From assembly GCA_030645615.1 (NCBI GenBank), contig JAUSNB010000014.1, forward strand, positions 57,659-121,658: a stretch of 64,000 bases of DNA, written 5' to 3'. Below the pieces are notes generated by a model. That model did not search any database. It was not told the DNA's origin and saw nothing but the letters and a program-made list of their open reading frames with translations. The stretch comes from Actinomycetota bacterium. GTDB lineage: Bacteria; Actinomycetota; Actinomycetes; S36-B12. Positions 21,010 to 29,441 of the stretch are shown here, piece by piece (positions within the stretch are counted from its first letter, which is position 1; every line of letters starts with the position of its first letter). A program made the translations under genes and the position numbers.

Positions 21010-21495
21010 ATGATGGCGCCCATGCCGCCTCGCGAGCGAACCGCCAGCAGCCCCCTGGATGACGTCTCCAAGGCCATCATCGAGCAGCTGCAGCAGGACG
21101 GCCGTCGTCCCTATGCAGCGATCGGCAAGGCGGTCGGCTTGTCCGAGGCGGCCGTGCGCCAACGGGTCCAGCGACTGCAGGACACCGGGATCATGCAGAT
21201 CGTCGCGGTCACCGACCCGCTGCAGGTCGGCTTCGCGCGCGCCGCCATGATCGGCATCCGGGTGGACGGCGACGCCGAGGCCGTGGCCGATGAGCTCGAG
21301 GAGATGCCCGAGGTCGACTACCTCGTCGTGTGCGCCGGCTCGTTCGACATCCTCGCCGAGATCGTGGCCGAGGACGACGAGCACCTGCTCGAGCTCAGCA
21401 ACCGCCGCATCCGCGCGATCACGGGGGTCCGGTCGACCGAGACCTTCGTCTACCTCAAGCTCCGCAAGCAGCTCTACAACTGGGGGACCCGATGA
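21010..21495 (+). CDS. Lrp/AsnC family transcriptional regulator
   Basis: This is about 161 residues: an N-terminal AsnC helix-turn-helix ([20 protein letters not shown] then [18 protein letters not shown]) and a C-terminal RAM/effector domain ([27 protein letters not shown]). It probably senses an amine or amino acid and controls the divergent dehydrogenase and its own operon. Starts at 21010, 21013 or 21022 are all possible; none has a clear ribosome site, so the mRNA may be leaderless. Its stop overlaps the aminotransferase ATG (ATGA), showing co-transcription. Confidence 0.88.
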   Translation: MMAPMPPRERTASSPLDDVSKAIIEQLQQDGRRPYAAIGKAVGLSEAAVRQRVQRLQDTGIMQIVAVTDPLQVGFARAAMIGIRVDGDAEAVADELEEMPEVDYLVVCAGSFDILAEIVAEDDEHLLELSNRRIRAITGVRSTETFVYLKLRKQLYNWGTR

Positions 21496-22895
21496 CTCTC
21501 TCGCCGCAGCCCATCACCGAGGCAGGCGACGACCGGCTCGCCGACAGCGCTCGCGACCACCTGTGGATGCACTTCACCAGGCACTCGCACTACTACGACG
21601 GCTCGGGTCACGTGCCGGTGATCGTTCGCGGCGAGGGTGCCTACATCTGGGACGACCAGGGCAACCGCTACCTCGACGGCCTCTCCGGCCTGTTCACCGT
21701 CCAGGCCGGCCACGGGCGTACCGAGCTGGCGCAGGCCGCGGCCACGCAGGCAGGCGAGCTCGCCTACTTCCCCATCTGGTCCTACGCCCACCCCCGCGCT
21801 ATCGAGCTCGCCGAGCGACTGGCCCACTACGCCCCTGGCGACCTCAACCGGGTCTTCTTCACCACGAGCGGCGGCGAGGCGGTCGAGTCCGCCTGGAAGC
21901 TGGCCAAGCAGTACTTCAAGATCACCGGCAAGCCAAGCAAGCACAAGGTGATCAGCCGCAACATCGCCTACCACGGCACGCCCCAGGGTGCCTTGTCGAT
22001 CACCGGGATCCCGGCCGCGAAGGTCCCGTTCGAACCGCTGGTGCCCGGTGGCGTGAAGGTCCCCAACACCAACTTCTACCGCGCCCCCGAGGAGTACCGG
22101 CACGACGAGAAGGCCTTCGGGCTCTGGGCGGCCGACCGCATCGCCGAGGCGATCGAGTTCGAGGGTCCCGAGAGCGTGGCCGCCGTGTTCCTCGAGCCGG
22201 TGCAGAATTCCGGCGGCTGCTTCCCGCCGCCGCCCGGCTACCTCGAGCGGGTCCGCGAGATCTGCGACCGGTACGACGTGCTTATGGTCGCGGACGAGAC
22301 CATCACGTCCTTCGGCCGGATCGGCGAGATGTTCGCGATGACACGGTTCGGAGTCACGCCCGACATCATCACGTGCGCGAAGGGCATGACCTCGGGGTAC
22401 TCCCCGTTGGGAGCGATGATCACCAGCGAGCGGCTCTTCGAGCCCTTCAAGCACGGCACGAACACCTTCCTGCACGGCTACACCTGGGGCGGCCATCCCG
22501 TGTCCGCGGCCGTCGCCCTGGCCAACCTGGACATCTTCGAGCGCGAGGGCCTCAACGAGCACGTGCGCGACAACGAGGCCGCCTTCCGGCACACCCTTGA
22601 GCGGCTGCACGACCTGCCGATCGTCGGCGACGTCCGTGGAGCCGGGTTCTTCTACGGGATCGAGCTGGTCAAGGACAAGGTGACCCGCGAGACCTTCAAC
22701 GACGACGAGGCTGAGCGGCTGCTGCGCGGCTTCCTCAGCAAGGCGCTGTTCGACGCCGGCCTGTACTGCCGCGCGGATGACCGCGGTGACCCGGTGGTTC
22801 AGTTGGCCCCCCCGCTGGTCATCGGACAGCCCGAGTTCGACGAGATCGAGCAGATCCTGCGCACGGTCCTCACCGAGGCCTGGTCCATCCTGTGA
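21492..22895 (+). CDS. class III aminotransferase, putrescine/omega-amino acid type
   Basis: This 467-residue PLP enzyme has the subgroup II pattern: FFTTSGGEAVESAWKLAKQY for PLP phosphate binding, YHGTPQGALS, ADETITSFGR with the PLP-contacting Asp, and the Schiff-base Lys in ITCAKGMTSGYSPLGA near residue 297. It belongs with putrescine-pyruvate and beta-alanine-pyruvate aminotransferases. In this setting it could make 4-aminobutanal from putrescine, or malonate semialdehyde from beta-alanine, the step missing between the pyrimidine enzymes and mmsA. Gene overlaps of 4 bp on both sides place it in an Lrp-led operon. Confidence 0.87.
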   Translation: MTLSPQPITEAGDDRLADSARDHLWMHFTRHSHYYDGSGHVPVIVRGEGAYIWDDQGNRYLDGLSGLFTVQAGHGRTELAQAAATQAGELAYFPIWSYAHPRAIELAERLAHYAPGDLNRVFFTTSGGEAVESAWKLAKQYFKITGKPSKHKVISRNIAYHGTPQGALSITGIPAAKVPFEPLVPGGVKVPNTNFYRAPEEYRHDEKAFGLWAADRIAEAIEFEGPESVAAVFLEPVQNSGGCFPPPPGYLERVREICDRYDVLMVADETITSFGRIGEMFAMTRFGVTPDIITCAKGMTSGYSPLGAMITSERLFEPFKHGTNTFLHGYTWGGHPVSAAVALANLDIFEREGLNEHVRDNEAAFRHTLERLHDLPIVGDVRGAGFFYGIELVKDKVTRETFNDDEAERLLRGFLSKALFDAGLYCRADDRGDPVVQLAPPLVIGQPEFDEIEQILRTVLTEAWSIL

Positions 22896-23554
22896 CCTCG
22901 CGGCCGGGAGGCACCGAGCGCACCCGCGGCCGCCGACTGGCTGATCGCGCGGTCACGGAGACCGCCGCGCTCCACGCTGTCCTCGACGCAGGACTCGTCG
23001 CGCACGTCGGGGTCGTCGACGACGATCAGCCGTTCGTCCTTCCCATGGGATACGCCCGCCTGGGCGACGACCTCATCCTGCACGGGTCCACCGGGTCCCG
23101 CCTGATGCGATGCCTCGCCGCCGGAGCACCGGTGTGCGTGACGGTGACCCTGCTGGACGGCATGGTGCTCGCCCGAAGCGCCTTTGAGTCCAGCATGAAC
23201 TACCGCAGCGCCATGGTCCTTGGCGTGGCCAGGCGCCTGGACGGCGACGCGGAGCTCGCCGCGCTTCGAGCCCTCTCCGACCACCTGCTCCCGGGCCGAT
23301 GGGATGACATCAGGCCGCCGTCGGCCAAGGAGCGGGCCGCGACCATGACGTTGGCCCTTCCGCTGGCGGAGTGCTCGGTCAAGATCCGCACCGGCGGCCC
23401 TGACGACGACCCTGCCGACCTCGTTGATCCGATGTACGCCGGCACCTGGGCCGGTGAGGTCCCCCTCGAAGCCTCGTTCGGGACGCCCGTGCCAGAGCCG
23501 GCGTCCGCCCTGTCGCCCGTGCCGGACTATGTGTCCCAGTGGGGCAGGGCGTGA
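22892..23554 (+). CDS. pyridoxamine 5'-phosphate oxidase-like / NimA-type FMN protein
   Basis: The 220-residue protein has an FMN-binding split-barrel fold of the Pyridox_ox_2 group: VAHVGVVDDDQPFVLPMGYA near residue 35, LILHGSTGSRLMRCLAAG near 63 and NYRSAMVLGVAR near 100. Relatives bind FMN or haem and include nitroimidazole-resistance proteins; the true substrate is rarely known. It overlaps its neighbours by 4 bp (GTGA) on both sides, so it is an integral member of the amine operon and may supply or protect flavin or PLP chemistry there. Confidence 0.78.
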   Translation: MTSRPGGTERTRGRRLADRAVTETAALHAVLDAGLVAHVGVVDDDQPFVLPMGYARLGDDLILHGSTGSRLMRCLAAGAPVCVTVTLLDGMVLARSAFESSMNYRSAMVLGVARRLDGDAELAALRALSDHLLPGRWDDIRPPSAKERAATMTLALPLAECSVKIRTGGPDDDPADLVDPMYAGTWAGEVPLEASFGTPVPEPASALSPVPDYVSQWGRA

Positions 23555-24936
23555 CGGAAGACCTGCGCCACCTGTCGTTGTGGTGGGACGCGCTTCCCGA
23601 CGAACTCCGCATGCCGCTCGGGGCCGCCATGACCGGCGACACCGACGCCGATGTCGCCATCGTCGGCGGCGGCTACACCGGGTTGTGGACCGCGCACTAC
23701 CTGCACCGCGCCGACCCCACCCTGCGGATTGCCATCGTCGAGGCCGAGCAAGCCGGCTTCGGGGCCAGTGGCCGCAACGGCGGCTGGGCCTCGTCGCTCT
23801 TCCCGGCCAGCCTCGACGCGCTCGCTCGCCGGTCATCGCGAGCAGAGGCCGTCCGCATGAAGCGGACGATGAACGACACCGTCGACGAGATAGGCCGCGT
23901 CGCATCGGCAGAAGGCTGGGACATCGGGTGGCGCAAGGGCGGCACGGTCGTGCTCTGCCGCACCCCGCTGCAGTGGCAGGCCGCGCGCGATGAGGTCGAC
24001 TCCATGCGCGGCTGGGGCTTCGGCGCGGACGACATCCGCCTGCTCGACCGCGACGAGGCCCTCGGCCTGGCCGGCGCCACTGACGTCATCGGGGGCACGT
24101 ATACGCCTCACTGCGCCGCGATCCAGCCGGCCCGGCTGGTCCGGCTGCTGGCCCGGAGCGTCGTCAACGATGGAACCCGCCTCTTCGAGGGCACCCGTGC
24201 CCTCGCCATCGAGCCGGGCCTGGTCCGCACGGATCGGGGCAGCCTGCGGGCCCGGGTCGTCGTGCGGGCCACCGAGGGGTACACCCGGACGCTGAAAGGG
24301 CAGGCCCGCGCACTCGCCCCCATCTACTCGCTCATGCTCGCCACGGAGCCGTTGCCCGAGGACGTCTGGCGGGCCATCGGACTCGCGCACCGGGAGACAT
24401 TCGCCGACGGCCGCCACCTGATCATCTACGGGCAGCGCACGGACGACGGCAGGATCGCCTTCGGGGGACGTGGCGCGCCGTATCACTTCCGGTCACGGAT
24501 CACGGCGGATCAGGACCGCAACGCGCATGTGCACCGGGCGCTGTGGGAGGTACTGGTGGACCTGTTCCCCGTGCTGCACGACGCCCGCGTCACGCACACG
24601 TGGGGAGGTCCGTTGGGGGTGCCGCGGGACTGGTGGGCCTCCTGCGGGCTCGATCGTGCGACGGGGCTGGCGTGGGCCGGCGGATACGTCGGTGACGGCG
24701 TCGGCACGTCGAACCTGGCCGGGCGCACGCTCGCGGACCTCATCACGGAACGGGCGAGCGACCTGGTCACCCTGCCGTGGGTCAATCACCGCTCGCGGGA
24801 CTGGGAGCCCGAGCCGCTGCGATGGCTGGGGGCCAACATCGGACTGCGCGTGATGACGAGCGCAGACGAGGTCGAGGCCCGCACCGGCATGCCTTCGCGG
24901 CGCGCTGCCCTATTCGCCAGGAAGATCGGGCACTAG
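23551..24936 (+). CDS. FAD-dependent amine oxidoreductase, PuuB-like
   Basis: This 461-residue DAO-family protein has GGGYTGLWTAHYL near residue 33, GFGASGRNGGWASS near 69 and a C-terminal GGYVGDGVGTSNLAGRTL segment for FAD. It is a paralogue of the 189-1607 oxidase and likely oxidises an amine or gamma-glutamyl-amine. I start at the GTG at 23551, which gives the same GTGA overlap seen at the other junctions; a GTG four codons earlier is possible. Its 3' end overlaps the convergent aldehyde dehydrogenase by 4 bp. Confidence 0.83.
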   Translation: MTEDLRHLSLWWDALPDELRMPLGAAMTGDTDADVAIVGGGYTGLWTAHYLHRADPTLRIAIVEAEQAGFGASGRNGGWASSLFPASLDALARRSSRAEAVRMKRTMNDTVDEIGRVASAEGWDIGWRKGGTVVLCRTPLQWQAARDEVDSMRGWGFGADDIRLLDRDEALGLAGATDVIGGTYTPHCAAIQPARLVRLLARSVVNDGTRLFEGTRALAIEPGLVRTDRGSLRARVVVRATEGYTRTLKGQARALAPIYSLMLATEPLPEDVWRAIGLAHRETFADGRHLIIYGQRTDDGRIAFGGRGAPYHFRSRITADQDRNAHVHRALWEVLVDLFPVLHDARVTHTWGGPLGVPRDWWASCGLDRATGLAWAGGYVGDGVGTSNLAGRTLADLITERASDLVTLPWVNHRSRDWEPEPLRWLGANIGLRVMTSADEVEARTGMPSRRAALFARKIGH

Positions 24937-26375
24937 GGGCGGCCGGCGGCCAGGTACGAGGTCTTCGATGTCGTGAAGAACTCCACGGCAGCGGTGCCCT
25001 GCTCCCTCGGCCCGTGGCTGCTCTCCCCGCGACCGCCGAAGGGGACGTGGAAGTCGACGCCCGCCGTAGGCAGGTTGACCATCACCATGCCGGCCTTGCT
25101 CGCGCGCCGGAAGTGCGCGGCCTCGGCCAGGTTCGTGGTGCAGATCCCGGCCGACAGGTTCATCGTGCTGGCGTTTGCCGCGGCAACGGCTTCCTCGTAG
25201 TCCGCGACGCGCACCACCGAGACGACGGGTCCGAAGACCTCCTCGCGGCTGATCGTGCTGTCGACCGTCGCGCCCAGCGCGAGCGCCGGCTCCAGGAAGT
25301 GCCCGGCGTCGCCGAGCCGTCGGCCACCGATGACGTCGGCGCCCTCTGCGGCCGCGATGGCGAGGTAGCGCTCGTCCTGCTCGAGCTGGGACGCATCGAC
25401 GACCGGTCCCATGTCGATGCCAGTCGCCCTTGCGTCCCCCACCCGCCAGCCGGCCAGGCGACTCCGGATGCCGGCCACCAGGGCGTCGTGGATACCGTCC
25501 GTCGCGACGAGCACGGATGAGGCCGTGCACCGCTGGCCGGTGGAGCCGAAGCCGCCCTGCACCAGGCATTCGACCGCAACCGCCAGGTCGGCCTTGTCCG
25601 TGACGACGAGCGGGTTCTTGCCGCCGAGCTCGAGCTGGACCTTGGTGCTGCGCCCGGCCAGCGACTCGAGGATCCGGCGGCCGGTCTCCACGGATCCCGT
25701 GAACGTCACGGCAGCGACGGACGGGTGCCCGGTCAGCGCGGGTCCGACCTGGGAGCCGCGGCCCAGGACGAGGTTGAGCACCCCAGGGGGCAGGCCGGCC
25801 CGGTTGAGGATGTCCACCAGCTCCCAGGCGGAGGCCGGGACCAGCTCGGCTGGCTTGAACACGACGGTGTTGCCGAATGCGAGCGCGGGAGCGATCTTCC
25901 ATGCCGGGATGGCGATGGGGAAGTTCCACGGCGTGATCACGGTGACCACCCCCAGCGGCTCCCGGGTCACGGTGATCTCCACGCCGGCTCGCACGGAGTC
26001 CAGGGCCTGGCCGTGTGGCTGGAGGGCCACGCCCGCGAAGTACTTCAGGATCTGGCCGGCCCGGACGACCTCGCCGCGCGCCTCGGCCAGGGTCTTGCCC
26101 TCCTCGCGCGCGAGCAGGTCGCCGAGCTCGTCGGCTCTCGCGAGGACCTCGCTGCCGGCCCGGTCCAGGATCTCGGCTCGCTGCCACGGAGTGGTCGCTG
26201 CCCACTCGGGGAAGGCGGTCGCGGCGGCGTCCACCGCGGCGACGGCGGTGCCGGGGTCGCCCATGCTGGCCACCGCCACCACGTCAGTCGGTTCCGACGG
26301 GTTGAGGTCGGGCTGCTCGGCAGAGCCGGCATAGCTCGCTCCCGCCACCACGGATGCGAGCACCCGCGACGTCAT
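24933..26375 (-). CDS. semialdehyde dehydrogenase (succinate/glutarate/ketoglutarate-semialdehyde type)
   Basis: This 480-residue aldehyde dehydrogenase has VITPWNFPIAIPAWK near residue 144, catalytic Glu in LELGGKNP near 244 and Cys in GSTGQRCTAS near 280. The pattern is that of succinate-semialdehyde and alpha-ketoglutarate-semialdehyde dehydrogenases. It overlaps the glutaryl-CoA dehydrogenase gene by 4 bp, so glutarate semialdehyde (from 5-aminovalerate) is an attractive substrate, with succinate semialdehyde from GABA as the alternative. Sequence alone cannot choose. Confidence 0.82.
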   Translation of the reverse strand: MTSRVLASVVAGASYAGSAEQPDLNPSEPTDVVAVASMGDPGTAVAAVDAAATAFPEWAATTPWQRAEILDRAGSEVLARADELGDLLAREEGKTLAEARGEVVRAGQILKYFAGVALQPHGQALDSVRAGVEITVTREPLGVVTVITPWNFPIAIPAWKIAPALAFGNTVVFKPAELVPASAWELVDILNRAGLPPGVLNLVLGRGSQVGPALTGHPSVAAVTFTGSVETGRRILESLAGRSTKVQLELGGKNPLVVTDKADLAVAVECLVQGGFGSTGQRCTASSVLVATDGIHDALVAGIRSRLAGWRVGDARATGIDMGPVVDASQLEQDERYLAIAAAEGADVIGGRRLGDAGHFLEPALALGATVDSTISREEVFGPVVSVVRVADYEEAVAAANASTMNLSAGICTTNLAEAAHFRRASKAGMVMVNLPTAGVDFHVPFGGRGESSHGPREQGTAAVEFFTTSKTSYLAAGRP

Positions 26376-27547
26376 CGGTAGGCCGCGATCCCCGTGAGTG
26401 CCTCGCCCACGACGAGGGTGTGCATCTCGTTCGTGCCCTCGTAGGTGTACACCGACTCAAGGTTGTTCATGTGGCGGATCACGGGGTACTCCAGCGTGAT
26501 CCCGTTGCCGCCGAGGATGCCACGGCACTCGCGGGCAATCGCCAGGGCCTCGCGGGCATTGTTGAGCTTGCCGACGCTGACCTGCTCGGGACGCAGCAGG
26601 TGCTCGTCCTTCAGACGGCCGAGGTGCAGCGCCAGCAGCATGCCCTTGCCCAGCTCGAGCGACATGTCGGCCAGCTTGCGCTGGGTCAGCTGGAAGCCGG
26701 CGATCGGACGGTCGAATTGCTCGCGGCTGATCGCGTAGTCGATCGCTGTCTCCAGGCAGTCGCGGGCGGCGCCCATCGTGCCGAACACGATGCCGAAACG
26801 TGCCTCGTTCAAGCACGAGAGCGGGCCGCGCAGGCCGCGCACCCCGGGAAGCATGGCATCGCCCGGCAACCGCAGCCCGTCGAAGACCAGCTCGCTGGTG
26901 ACCGATGCACGAAGCGAGAGCTTCTTGTGGATCTCGCGCGCGCTGAAGCCGGGCGCGTCGGTCGGGACGACGAATCCCCTGATGCCGTCGTCGGTCTGCG
27001 CCCACACCACGGCCACGTCGGCCACGTTGCCGTTGGTGATCCACATCTTCGACCCGTCGATCACCCAGTCGTCCCCGTCGCGACGCGCGCTCGTGCGCAT
27101 CCCGCCGGGGTTCGACCCGAAGTCCGCCTCGGTGAGCCCGAAGCAGCCGATGGCCTCGCCCGTCGCCATGCGCGGCAGCCACTCCTGCTTGTGCTCCTCG
27201 CTGCCGAACGCGTGGATCGCGTACATCGCCAGCGATCCCTGGACGCTCACGAGGGACCGGATGCCGGAGTCACCGGCCTCGAGTTCCACGCAGGCCAGGC
27301 CGTAGGCGACCGCCGAGGTGCCCTGGCAGCCGTACCCCTCCAGGTGCATGCCGAGCACACCGAGGGTGCCCAGCTCGCGGGCCAGCTCGCGGGCGGGGAT
27401 GCGGCCCTCCTCGAACCAGTCGGCCACCAGCGGCTTGATCTCGGTGTCGACGAAATCCCTCACCACATCGCGGATGGCCCGTTCCTCCTCGGACAGGAGG
27501 TGGTCGAACGAGATCAGGTCAAGTGGTGATTGCGGCACGACGGGCAT
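26372..27547 (-). CDS. gcdH: glutaryl-CoA dehydrogenase
   Basis: This 391-residue acyl-CoA dehydrogenase has GCFGLTEADFGSNPGGM near residue 130, WITNG near 165 and the catalytic Glu in VYTYEGTNEMHTLVVG near residue 375, the form typical of glutaryl-CoA dehydrogenases. It oxidises and decarboxylates glutaryl-CoA to crotonyl-CoA with FAD, passing electrons to ETF. GAGAGGGA precedes the ATG at 27547. A palindrome containing TACAAT lies just upstream inside the end of the gntR gene, giving it a probable separate promoter. Gene context (CoA-transferase, GntR, semialdehyde dehydrogenase) supports glutarate use. Confidence 0.88.
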   Translation of the reverse strand: MPVVPQSPLDLISFDHLLSEEERAIRDVVRDFVDTEIKPLVADWFEEGRIPARELARELGTLGVLGMHLEGYGCQGTSAVAYGLACVELEAGDSGIRSLVSVQGSLAMYAIHAFGSEEHKQEWLPRMATGEAIGCFGLTEADFGSNPGGMRTSARRDGDDWVIDGSKMWITNGNVADVAVVWAQTDDGIRGFVVPTDAPGFSAREIHKKLSLRASVTSELVFDGLRLPGDAMLPGVRGLRGPLSCLNEARFGIVFGTMGAARDCLETAIDYAISREQFDRPIAGFQLTQRKLADMSLELGKGMLLALHLGRLKDEHLLRPEQVSVGKLNNAREALAIARECRGILGGNGITLEYPVIRHMNNLESVYTYEGTNEMHTLVVGEALTGIAAYR

Positions 27548-27556
27548 GTGTCCCTC

Positions 27557-28270
27557 TCAATGTGGATCCAATTCGCGGATTGTATCCAATCCACGGAACG
27601 GCGGCGTTGCAGGTCCCATCTGGCGTTCGAGGATCGCCCGCACCGTGTCCACCGAGTTGGCCCGATGCACCTCGTGCAGGTCGATGACGTGCTGCGGGTT
27701 TCCCGCGCGCAGCGCCTCGACGATCCCGGCGTGCTCATCAGCAACCCGGGACCGGTTCGCCTCCTGCTGGAAGTACAGCGCCCGGTAGGCGTCCGTGGCA
27801 TCCCAGAGCTGGTGCAGCAACCGGGACAGCCGCGGGAGTCCGGCCGCATCGAAGATCGCGAAGTGGAATCGGCGATTGGCCGCGGTCATGGCCAGGACGT
27901 CGCCAGCCGCTGCCGCCCGGTCCACGTCACCCGAGAGAGCCGCAACGGCATCGACGTCCGGCTCGGTGAGGGCCGGCACGGCCACCCGCAGCGCCTCCGC
28001 CTCGAGCAGGGAGCGCAGGCGGTACACCTCGAGCAGGTCCCCCACGCTCAACTCCGCGATGAAGTAGCCGCGGTGCGGGTGGTAGACCACCTGCCCCTCT
28101 GCCTCCAGCATCTTCAGGGCCTCGCGGACGGGCACCCGGCTCACCCCGTACCGCTCGGCCAGCGCTTCCTGGACGACCTGGTCGCCGGGGCCGAGGTCAC
28201 CCGTGAGGATGTCGGTTCGCAGCCCGACGAGCACGGCATCCTGGGCGGTGGGCCTGCGCGGCGCGGTCAT
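27557..28270 (-). CDS. GntR-family regulator (FadR/FCD subfamily)
   Basis: This 237-residue protein has an N-terminal winged helix (LGPGDQVVQEALAERYGVSR, about residues 20-39, then REALKMLEAEG) and a C-terminal helical FCD domain with putative metal ligands (DVLAMTAANRRFHFAI, ADEHAGIVEALRAG). Such regulators usually repress catabolic genes until an acid or CoA ester binds. It lies between the CoA-transferase (4 bp overlap) and gcdH. Two matching palindromes flank the module, one of them inside its own last codons, which makes it the obvious binding protein. Confidence 0.88.
   Translation of the reverse strand: MTAPRRPTAQDAVLVGLRTDILTGDLGPGDQVVQEALAERYGVSRVPVREALKMLEAEGQVVYHPHRGYFIAELSVGDLLEVYRLRSLLEAEALRVAVPALTEPDVDAVAALSGDVDRAAAAGDVLAMTAANRRFHFAIFDAAGLPRLSRLLHQLWDATDAYRALYFQQEANRSRVADEHAGIVEALRAGNPQHVIDLHEVHRANSVDTVRAILERQMGPATPPFRGLDTIRELDPH
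27577..27592 (-). promoter_or_regulatory. palindromic operator with embedded -10, upstream of gcdH
   Basis: The plus strand reads GGATTG-TATC-CAATCC, a perfect 6-bp-arm palindrome. On the minus strand its middle is TACAAT (27584-27579), a good -10 hexamer about 32 bp before the gcdH ATG. The site lies in the last codons of the gntR gene. The same core recurs at 29420-29441. A degenerate copy of one half (GGATCCAATT) follows at 27564-27573. Binding by the adjacent GntR protein would block this promoter. Confidence 0.65.
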
Positions 28271-29418
28271 GCCGGCGCTCCGGACATGCCCAGCATGGCC
28301 AGCACCTCGGCGCGGTCCTCCCCGATCCCGGGCGGGGCGCCGCGGTAGGCGATGGGGGTCGCGGAGAAGCGCACCGGGTTCGCCACCTGGCGCACCCGAC
28401 GAGGCCCGTCGACGAGCGTCACGACGGGCTCGAGCCCGAGTCGCTCAGCCAAGGCGAACCCCTGCGCGACGTCGTTGATAGGACCGCATGGAACCCCGAC
28501 GGCCGTGAGATCCACCTGCCAGGCGTCCGCATCGCGCTCGCCGAGCCGGGCCTCGAGCAACACGCGGAGCGCCATGCGGTTCCGCACGCGCGCGCTGTTC
28601 GTCGCGAACTGCGGGTCGGCCGCGATCCCGGGCAGGCCGATGACCTCGGCCAATCGGGCGAACTGCCCGTCGTTGCCGACGGCGACCACTATCGGCCGAT
28701 CGCGGGCGGCAAGCACCTCATACGGCGCGATCGACGGATGGGCGTTGCCCAGGCGGCCCGGCACGACGCCGGCCCCCACGAAAGCCGAGGCCTGGTTGAC
28801 CAGGCTCGACTGCAGGGCGCCGAGCAGGGTCACCTCGAGATGCTGGCCGATGCCCATGGCCTCCCGGTGGCGCAGCGCGGCGAGGATCCCCACCGTTGCG
28901 TGCAGCCCCGTCAGGACATCGACCAGCGCGACCCCCGCCTTGGTCGGCTCGGCATCGCCGGTGATGCTCATCAGCCCGCCCATGGCCTGGACCAGCAGGT
29001 CGTACCCCGGCAGGTCCGCCCCGGCCCCCGACCCGAAGCCGCTGATCGAGCAGTACACGATCCCGGCGTTGGCCGTCCGGACCGTGCCGTAGTCCAAGCC
29101 GAACCGGGCAAGCCCGCCCGGCTTGTAGTTCTCCACAAGGACGTCGGCGCGCCGTGCCAGCGCCTCCGCGACCGCGCGGTCACCTGGTGAGCCTAGGTCG
29201 AGGTCGATCGACTTCTTGCCGCGGTTGACGGACTGGAAGTAGGTCGACTGGCCATCCGGGGCAAACGGCGGGCCCCACGCCCGGGTGTCGTCGCCGACGA
29301 CCGGGCGCTCGACCTTGATCACGGTGGCGCCGAGGTCAGCGAGCAGCATCGTGGCATAGGGACCGGCCAGCACCCGCGAGAAGTCGGCGACCAGGACCCC
29401 GTCCAGCGTTCCCGTCAT
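28267..29418 (-). CDS. CaiB/BaiF-type CoA-transferase, probably succinyl-CoA:glutarate
   Basis: This 383-residue family III CoA-transferase has VLVADFSRVLAGPYATMLLA at the N-terminus, the DTRAWGPPF loop near residue 44 and the catalytic Asp in LPGYDLLVQAMGGLMS near residue 140. Family members move CoA between carboxylic acids. Beside glutaryl-CoA dehydrogenase the best guess is glutarate activation from succinyl-CoA, as in the SUGCT group. The ATG lies 1 bp downstream of a perfect palindrome containing TACAAT at -12 to -7, so the transcript may be leaderless. It overlaps gntR by 4 bp. Confidence 0.85.
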   Translation of the reverse strand: MTGTLDGVLVADFSRVLAGPYATMLLADLGATVIKVERPVVGDDTRAWGPPFAPDGQSTYFQSVNRGKKSIDLDLGSPGDRAVAEALARRADVLVENYKPGGLARFGLDYGTVRTANAGIVYCSISGFGSGAGADLPGYDLLVQAMGGLMSITGDAEPTKAGVALVDVLTGLHATVGILAALRHREAMGIGQHLEVTLLGALQSSLVNQASAFVGAGVVPGRLGNAHPSIAPYEVLAARDRPIVVAVGNDGQFARLAEVIGLPGIAADPQFATNSARVRNRMALRVLLEARLGERDADAWQVDLTAVGVPCGPINDVAQGFALAERLGLEPVVTLVDGPRRVRQVANPVRFSATPIAYRGAPPGIGEDRAEVLAMLGMSGAPA

Positions 29419-29419
29419 G

Positions 29420-29441
29420 GCGGGATTGTATCCAATCCCGC
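29420..29441 (-). promoter_or_regulatory. 22-bp palindromic operator with embedded -10, upstream of the CoA-transferase
   Basis: GCGGGATTG (29420-29428) and CAATCCCGC (29433-29441) are perfect arms around TATC. Read on the minus strand, the core TACAAT (29430-29425) ends 6 bases before the A of the ATG, the position expected for the -10 of a leaderless mRNA. The outer end touches the upstream propionyl-CoA synthetase stop codon. It shares a 16-bp core with the 27577-27592 site. Confidence 0.68.
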
